The translations under genes and the position numbers were made by a program. 18,595 nt of DNA, taken from FW021-bin31 sp964422465. Lineage in GTDB: Bacteria; Bacteroidota; Bacteroidia; Chitinophagales; Chitinophagaceae. The stretch spans positions 1-18,595 of the forward strand of contig CAYRBD010000066.1 of the NCBI GenBank assembly GCA_964422465.1, written 5' to 3'. The notes beneath the pieces are model-generated. The model did no database searches and had not been told where the DNA came from. It saw nothing but the letters and a program-made list of their open reading frames with translations. The number at the start of each line of letters is the position of its first letter. Positions within the stretch are counted from its first letter, which is position 1. This document shows, in pieces, positions 13,836 to 18,595 of the stretch.

Positions 13836-16185
13836 GAATCAGCAGGATTAAAATACCGGAACTGACGCTTGAAAGGATTTGTCCGGTATAGAAAATCTGG
13901 GGATGGAATTTAAATACGATTTCGTGCTTCCCGGCAGGTATATTAATGCCTCTCAATACATAATTGACCGGTACAATAGGTACTTCTTCTTTATCGATAT
14001 AAGCTTTCCATCCATTCGGATAATAGATTTCTGAAAATACACCGAATCCATCCTGGTTATTAGTAGATTGGTATTGTAGTTGGTTGAGCCCGTAGCGGGT
14101 CAATTCAATATGTGCGGAAGTATCTTTTATCAGAGCGGTATTCCTGACTTTGTTTTTAAAAGATGACTGAATGATTGCGGTATTTGAAGGATCAAAATTG
14201 CTTAATGCAAGCATCTCTTTATTGGCATCCGGTTCCCAGCGAATGCTGTCCACAAACCAGGCATTTCCGAGCGCCCGGAGGTTTAACAGCGGCGGGCTAT
14301 TGGGGTCAATGATAAAATATTTTGTGTTTAACATGTTGAGAACAGGGAAGGAATTCAATAGCTGAAAAGTGGAACTATCTATACCCTTTTTACTTTGAAA
14401 AGCGCCATAAATAGTTTGCAGGTTTGGTGTGAGCTGATGGTCGATCAGGTCCTGATATCGCCAGAGCTTGGCCGGGCTGTACCCCCCCACGGTTTTGAGG
14501 AAATAGGAAGTGGTGGCGCTATTAAAAATGTTTGAAAATCCCACGCTCAGGTTTAACGTGCGGATGTCAGGCGCTTTATCCTGCAGGATTTGCCTTTCTG
14601 CTTCCGAAGGTTGATAATGATTGGCCAATTGTTCCTCGGGTACAAAACTGTTGTCATTCAGGTATCTTTTATCTACCTGAAAAAGATCAAATAGCAACAG
14701 GATACTCATGAAAACAAATAAATAGACTGGTTTTATTTTTTCTTTTATAAAGGCCCACAGGAGAATAAATGTGAGCGCTACAAAGATAAAGGTTCGGATG
14801 GCATCCTTTTGAAACAAAGCGGCGCGGTCTTTATGGATGCTTTGCCGGAGTTGATCCATAACCTGATCGCCAAGCATTTGTGTTAAACTGGCGTCATTCG
14901 TTCCGGTATAGCCTAATCCGCCTGCAACCAGAAACCAAATAAAAATGATCAGCCCGACTGCCACGTAAAATGCCTTTTTTAAGGCTTCCCAGCAGACTTT
15001 TTTACTGCATTTTCCAGTTAGTATATCATTCAATGCCCAGGTTGCCATGATCACGAAAGTAAGTTGAGGGATAACCAGGATCATAGAGGGCGCCCGGAAT
15101 TTGTTATAAAGCGGGAGGTGGTTAAATAAAAAGTCGTTAAATGCAGAAAAATTGCTTCCCCAGGCCATCAGAAAACTGAGAAGAGTGACCGCAAGCAGCC
15201 ACCATTTGTGCCTGCTTTGGATAATAAATAGCGATAAGATGAATAAAAAACAGATTATAGCGCCGAAATAAACCGGCGAGGTAAAGGGCTGTGGCCCCCA
15301 ATAAAAAGTACGATTGGCTATGCTGACTGCCTGCTGTGGTTGTGCTCCCAATCGGGTTAGCTGTTCATAAGTATGTGATTCGGGTAAAAAATTATCTGAG
15401 GGGGGAGGCCCGCCATATACATTGGGGATAAATACTGAAAAACTTTCCAGCTTGCCCAGGCTCCACTGAAAAGCATAATCAATGTTTAAACCGCCCTTTT
15501 CAATCCTGTTGTTAACGTTGTCCTTTAAGGTCAGTTGGGATTGACTGTCGCGGATGGAATATTTAGCATATTCCTGTGTGATCATGATGCGGGGGAGAGA
15601 AGGAACAGCTGCAAGCACACCAGCTCCAATACCTATTAAAGAAGCAATTATAAAAGATTTTAATTGTTTTTCTTTCAGGGCCAGGATAAACCGCCAGACN
15701 NNNNNNNNNNNNNNNNNNNNNNNNNNNNNNNNNNNNNNNNNNNNNNNNNNNNNNNNNNNNNNNNNNNNNNNNNNNNNNNNNNNNNNNNNNNNNNNNNNNC
15801 CTCCAAATAAATTGACCCAGTACTTAAATCCCAAAACTGACAACAAAAAATAAACCCCGAGCATGGCAATAAACAACATGTTTACAGGGCGGGGCATCCA
15901 TAAGGTGGTCAGGCTGTTGATAATAGTAGCTTTATTGGAAGGAGGTCCGGTATAGGTTAAAAAAGTAGGCATTCCGCCAAACATACTGTTGGACCATAAA
16001 GGCGCCTCTCCGGTTTGCTGGTAGAAGGTTTTTGCTTCATGTGCCATGCCTTCAAATTGTAACATGTCCCCCTGGCGAACTTGTTCTCCATTTAAGACCG
16101 GACTACAATAAGCAAAGGCCAAAATTAAAAAAGCCAGAATGGCATAAATATGGGGAAATATTTCTTTTTTCCAGTTGATATGCAT
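13765..16185 (-). CDS. YfhO-like large integral membrane protein (interrupted by an assembly gap)
   Basis: About 806 codons on the - strand, including 100 N. A longer frame reaches 16392 but would run into der; ATG 16185 (MHINWKKEIFPHIY) gives a normal membrane-protein N terminus. A first helix is followed by a periplasmic loop with SPVLNGEQVRQGDMLQFEGM and PLWSNSMFGGMPTF, the pattern of Bacteroidota YfhO-family proteins. Many further helices follow, then a C-terminal beta-rich domain (GFGVFSEIYYPNGWKAYID) and a last helix. YfhO relatives are thought to be glycosyltransferase-like and to act on cell-envelope glycans; the substrate here is unknown. The frame is kept across the N run only if its length is congruent with 100 modulo 3. 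It lies 82 bp downstream of der. Confidence 0.8.
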   Translation of the reverse strand: MHINWKKEIFPHIYAILAFLILAFAYCSPVLNGEQVRQGDMLQFEGMAHEAKTFYQQTGEAPLWSNSMFGGMPTFLTYTGPPSNKATIINSLTTLWMPRPVNMLFIAMLGVYFLLSVLGFKYWVNLFGXXXXXXXXXXXXXXXXXXXXXXXXXXXXXXXXXXVWRFILALKEKQLKSFIIASLIGIGAGVLAAVPSLPRIMITQEYAKYSIRDSQSQLTLKDNVNNRIEKGGLNIDYAFQWSLGKLESFSVFIPNVYGGPPPSDNFLPESHTYEQLTRLGAQPQQAVSIANRTFYWGPQPFTSPVYFGAIICFLFILSLFIIQSRHKWWLLAVTLLSFLMAWGSNFSAFNDFLFNHLPLYNKFRAPSMILVIPQLTFVIMATWALNDILTGKCSKKVCWEALKKAFYVAVGLIIFIWFLVAGGLGYTGTNDASLTQMLGDQVMDQLRQSIHKDRAALFQKDAIRTFIFVALTFILLWAFIKEKIKPVYLFVFMSILLLFDLFQVDKRYLNDNSFVPEEQLANHYQPSEAERQILQDKAPDIRTLNLSVGFSNIFNSATTSYFLKTVGGYSPAKLWRYQDLIDHQLTPNLQTIYGAFQSKKGIDSSTFQLLNSFPVLNMLNTKYFIIDPNSPPLLNLRALGNAWFVDSIRWEPDANKEMLALSNFDPSNTAIIQSSFKNKVRNTALIKDTSAHIELTRYGLNQLQYQSTNNQDGFGVFSEIYYPNGWKAYIDKEEVPIVPVNYVLRGINIPAGKHEIVFKFHPQIFYTGQILSSVSSGILILLILIGLGFDFYRKHRSSAASSPHKE
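15700..15799. other. Assembly gap (100 N)
   Basis: Exactly 100 N inside the YfhO-like gene, the usual placeholder for a gap of unknown size. The flanking sequence encodes LGFKYWVNLFG on one side and VWRFILALKEKQ on the other. Confidence 0.99.
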
Positions 16186-16242
16186 GGGTCGTCGTTTGAT
16201 ATTCCTGAATGGATAGCTGGCCGCAAGATAGGATTTTAAGAT

Positions 16243-16265
16243 AAAAAAAAGAAAGCGCTTTTCTT
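16243..16265 (-). terminator. Weak hairpin terminator candidate after der
   Basis: On the - strand, AAGAAA pairs with TTTCTT around loop AGCGC, and a run of T follows at once, beginning three bases after the der stop codon. The stem is short and A-T only. If active, it would separate der from the YfhO-like gene, which has only a near-match box (TATCTTGC, 16230-16223) of its own. Confidence 0.35.
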
Positions 16266-16267
16266 GT

Positions 16268-17581
16268 TTATTTTTTCCTGAAAAATAGTCGTATCGGCAC
16301 TCCGCTAAGATTAAAGTTTTGCCGTAATTGATTTTCCAGATACCGTTTATAGGGAGGGCGAATATCTTTGGGGTGGTTACTGAAAAAGGCAAAAGACGGG
16401 ATTAGGGTGGGCAGTTGCGTAACATATTTAATGTTGACTTTGTATCCTCTGACCATTGGGGGAGGATATTTGTTGATGGCTTTTAGCATTACATCATTTA
16501 ATTTGGATGATGGAATGCGTTTTTTTCTGTTTTCATAGATTTGCAGGGCGGTTTCCAGGGCTTTAAAGATTCTTTTTTTCTCAAGTACAGAAGTAAATAA
16601 AATGGGAACATCCGTGAAAGGCGCCAATTTGTTCTTTAATCCTTTTGCATAGGCCAGAGCAGTGTCGGTTTCTTTTTGGATCAAGTCCCACTTGTTGACC
16701 AGGAGTACGATTCCTTTCCCTTTTTTTACAGCCATGCTGAATATGCTCAGGTCCTGGGCGGTAATCCCTTTTTCTGCATCCAGTAAAAGCAGGCAGACAT
16801 CCGATTCATCTACGGCTTTGATGGCCCGTATGACGGAATAAAACTCCAGGTCTTCGTGTACCTTGCTTTTCCTTCGTATACCGGCGGTGTCAATCAGAAT
16901 AAAGTCTTTTTTGTACAGGTTGTAGCGGGTATGTATCGTATCACGCGTGGTTCCGGGAATGTTGGAAATAATGTTTCGTTCTTCTCCAACCAAAAGATTC
17001 AACAGGGAGGATTTTCCCACGTTCGGCTGACCGATAATGGCAATCTTTGGAAGTTCTTCTTCTGGATTGTCTTCCTGTTCCTGTTCCGGAATGAAAGATA
17101 CCAGCTTATCCAGCAGTTCTCCACTTCCACCACCGGTTATAGAGGAAATAAATTGTATATTCTCAAATCCAAGTCCGTAAAATTCCGTCGCATCCAGCAT
17201 CCGCTGATGGTTATCTACTTTGTTGACCACCGCTATGACGGGCTTTTGGGTTCGCCGGAGGAGGTTGGCCATCTCTTGGTCCAGATTGGTCATACCGGTT
17301 GTTACATCGCAAACAAATATGATAAGATGGGCTTCTTCCATAGCCAGCTGCACCTGTTTTCTGATTTCCTTTTCAAAAACATCATCTGAGTGCGAAACAA
17401 AACCTCCGGTATCTATCACATTAAAATATTTTCCATTCCAGTCTGCCATTCCATATTGCCGGTCCCGGGTTACACCGCTAATGTCATCTACAATGGCTTT
17501 TCTGCTTTCTATCAGACGGTTAAACAAAGTGGACTTCCCTACATTGGGTCGCCCGACAATGGCTACTGTATATCCTGCCAT
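16268..17581 (-). CDS. der: Ribosome-assembly GTPase Der (EngA)
   Basis: Tandem GTPase required for 50S subunit maturation, 437 aa. Domain 1 has G1 GRPNVGKST (10-18), DTGG (57-60) and NKVD (120-123). Domain 2 has GQPNVGKSS (184-192), DTAG (231-234) and NKWD (296-299). The C-terminal KH-like domain (about 350-437) ends in LSGVPIRLFFRKK, as usual for the family. Start ATG 17581 gives MAGYTVAIVGRP with G1 at the normal distance. It lies 15 bp downstream of era on the same strand, so the two ribosome-assembly GTPases form a probable operon. Confidence 0.97.
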   Translation of the reverse strand: MAGYTVAIVGRPNVGKSTLFNRLIESRKAIVDDISGVTRDRQYGMADWNGKYFNVIDTGGFVSHSDDVFEKEIRKQVQLAMEEAHLIIFVCDVTTGMTNLDQEMANLLRRTQKPVIAVVNKVDNHQRMLDATEFYGLGFENIQFISSITGGGSGELLDKLVSFIPEQEQEDNPEEELPKIAIIGQPNVGKSSLLNLLVGEERNIISNIPGTTRDTIHTRYNLYKKDFILIDTAGIRRKSKVHEDLEFYSVIRAIKAVDESDVCLLLLDAEKGITAQDLSIFSMAVKKGKGIVLLVNKWDLIQKETDTALAYAKGLKNKLAPFTDVPILFTSVLEKKRIFKALETALQIYENRKKRIPSSKLNDVMLKAINKYPPPMVRGYKVNIKYVTQLPTLIPSFAFFSNHPKDIRPPYKRYLENQLRQNFNLSGVPIRLFFRKK

Positions 17582-17596
17582 AATGAATTTTCAGTT

Positions 17597-18469
17597 TTAT
17601 TGATACCCGTATTCCTTTAAAAAATGTTCTTTATCCCGCCATTTACTCCTGACTTTTACATGGAGTTCTAAAAATACTTTTCGGTCCAGAAATTGTTCAA
17701 TATCCCGGCGGGCCAGGGTACCGATTTGTTTAATATCTTTTCCTTTTTTCCCAAGGATAATCCCTTTCTGGCTTTCCCGTTGTACAATGATGTCTGCAGA
17801 TATTTTCGTAAGGGTAGCTTTTTCTTCAAACTGACGGATAAGTACCGTGGTTTGATAAGGCACTTCCTCTCGAAAAAGAAGATAAATCTTCTCCCGAATC
17901 AATTCTGATACAAAAAATCTTACCGGGCGGTCTGTCAGTGTATCCTCCGGATAATAAGGAGGCCCTTCCGGAAGAAGCTTTATGATTTCTTCCAGTAATC
18001 CATTGAGGTTTTGACCCTTTAAAGCGCTGATTCCGACTTTGGCGGCCCAGGTTTCTGAGGAGAAAGCCTCTTTTATTTTTTGAAGATCGGCCTTTGTAAT
18101 CAGGTCGCATTTATTAATAACCAGAATCTTAGGCGCTTTTAAGGGAAGTTGTTGGAATACCTGCTGTACCTTCTCAATGTCATCTCTAACATCCATCAGA
18201 AGTAATGCCACATCTGCATCTTCAGTGGCGGCATGGACGGAGGCCATCATTTTTTCTTGCAATTTGTAGTGAGGATCAATAATCCCCGGGGTATCAGAAA
18301 AAACGATCTGATAATTATCCCCTGATATAATGCCTGAGATGCGGTGTCGGGTTGTTTGTACTTTTGGAGAGGTGATGGCCAGTTTTTCCCCTGTAAGTGC
18401 ATTTAGCAGCGTGCTTTTCCCTGCATTGGGCTTTCCCAGGAGATTGACAAATCCGGCCTTGTGGATCAT
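17597..18469 (-). CDS. era: Ribosome-assembly GTPase Era
   Basis: GTPase that binds the 3' end of 16S rRNA in 30S maturation. ATG 18469 (MIHKAGFVNLLGKPNAGKST) gives 290 aa. A TTG six codons upstream lies inside the promoter box and is rejected. The GTPase domain has G1 GKPNAGKST (12-20), DTPG (59-62), NKCD (119-122) and a G5-like SAL (148-150). The C-terminal KH domain has IILGKKGKDIKQIG (237-250), with its GKKG loop at 240-243, and ends with KWRDKEHFLKEYGY, the normal Era tail. First gene of the era-der group, transcribed from the box at 18492-18485. Confidence 0.97.
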   Translation of the reverse strand: MIHKAGFVNLLGKPNAGKSTLLNALTGEKLAITSPKVQTTRHRISGIISGDNYQIVFSDTPGIIDPHYKLQEKMMASVHAATEDADVALLLMDVRDDIEKVQQVFQQLPLKAPKILVINKCDLITKADLQKIKEAFSSETWAAKVGISALKGQNLNGLLEEIIKLLPEGPPYYPEDTLTDRPVRFFVSELIREKIYLLFREEVPYQTTVLIRQFEEKATLTKISADIIVQRESQKGIILGKKGKDIKQIGTLARRDIEQFLDRKVFLELHVKVRSKWRDKEHFLKEYGYQ

Positions 18470-18484
18470 AAAAGGTATTTTCTG

Positions 18485-18492
18485 CAAAGGTA
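18485..18492 (-). promoter_or_regulatory. -7 promoter box for era
   Basis: Read on the - strand this is TACCTTTG, an exact TAnnTTTG match, 15 bases before the era ATG. The upstream spacer is A-rich. A TTG exists on the - strand at 18525-18523, but at 30 bases it is too far for a standard -33 element. Confidence 0.5.
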
Positions 18493-18513
18493 GCAGATTT
18501 TTTTTCTTCTTTT

Positions 18514-18545
18514 TTTGGTTGACAAATTATCATGCTGTACCTTTG
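18514..18545 (+). promoter_or_regulatory. Divergent promoter pointing out of the window
   Basis: TACCTTTG (18538-18545) is preceded by TTTG (18514-18517, spacer 20) and TTGAC (18519-18523, spacer 16 after TTG), so both usual -33 forms are available. It is followed by a hairpin leader. No gene is reached before the window ends. Confidence 0.6.
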
Positions 18546-18547
18546 CA

Positions 18548-18568
18548 GTCCCGCTTTGGTAGTGGGAC
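18548..18568 (+). other. Hairpin at the start of the outgoing transcript
   Basis: GTCCC (18548-18552) pairs with GGGAC (18564-18568) around an 11-base loop, directly after the -7 box, so it would be at or near the RNA 5' end. This suits a structured leader or a stable-RNA precursor. The product is outside the window. Confidence 0.45.
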
Positions 18569-18595
18569 AAAGTTTGATAGCAAGATATATTGCGA

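Noticed and set aside
16186..16392. N-terminal extension of the YfhO-like protein into der
   Set aside because: It would overlap the conserved end of der by 125 bp and place a soluble, non-membrane-like stretch before the first helix. ATG 16185 fits the family.
18470..18487. TTG at 18487 as the era start
   Set aside because: It overlaps the TACCTTTG box, while the ATG at 18469 gives the usual short lead to the G1 motif.
1..18595. Insertion sequence, prophage or horizontally acquired island
   Set aside because: No transposase, integrase or att-like repeat is seen, and gene style and base composition look even throughout; all genes except the small oxidase-linked ones are ordinary chromosomal types.

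Overview
The window looks like chromosomal DNA of a Bacteroidota bacterium, most likely of the Chitinophagaceae type. Four things point there. Arginine synthesis uses an acylornithine-type carbamoyltransferase, not ArgF. Promoters have the TAnnTTTG -7 box, at least five good matches in intergenic DNA. Shine-Dalgarno sequences are nearly absent. The protein styles (LolA-like carrier, YfhO-like giant membrane protein, GKPNAGKST in Era) also fit. No mobile element, CRISPR array, tRNA or rRNA gene is visible. One 100-N assembly gap lies at 15700-15799.

Left part (1-6600, + strand): the tail of a LolA-like lipoprotein carrier, then an arginine block argF'-argB-argE-argH, then cysS. Residue 90 of the carbamoyltransferase is Ser where the Bacteroides succinylornithine enzyme has Pro and the Xanthomonas acetylornithine enzyme has Glu. 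The pathway here therefore probably runs on N-succinyl intermediates, with ArgB and ArgE acting on succinylated substrates. argG, argC, argD and an acyltransferase are not in the window. Two of these genes are preceded by degenerate short-period tandem repeats (7 bp before argF', 8 bp before argH) that run up to the start codon.

Middle (6651-12429, + strand): an acyl-CoA dehydrogenase/flavin monooxygenase-like gene, then a compact cbb3-type terminal oxidase locus. It consists of a 110-aa membrane protein, a CcoN with an extra signal peptide plus membrane helix at its N terminus, a CcoO-like subunit fused through a Ser/Ala/Gly linker to a second cytochrome c domain, a 94-aa CxxC membrane protein, a 145-aa Ig-like tail-anchored protein and a four-helix membrane protein. 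No separate CcoP, CcoG, CcoI, CcoS or CcoH is present. All redox ligands of the catalytic subunit are intact, so this should be a working oxygen reductase with two haems c instead of the usual three. The small membrane proteins around it are the least described part of the window.

Right part: a Nudix hydrolase and the rRNA methyltransferase RlmB on + converge with a - strand group era-der-yfhO-like. RlmB and the YfhO-like gene overlap tail to tail by 71 bp. The right edge holds a divergent promoter region built on an 11-bp inverted repeat of TACCTTTGCAG. One copy drives era. The other drives a transcript that leaves the window and begins with a hairpin.
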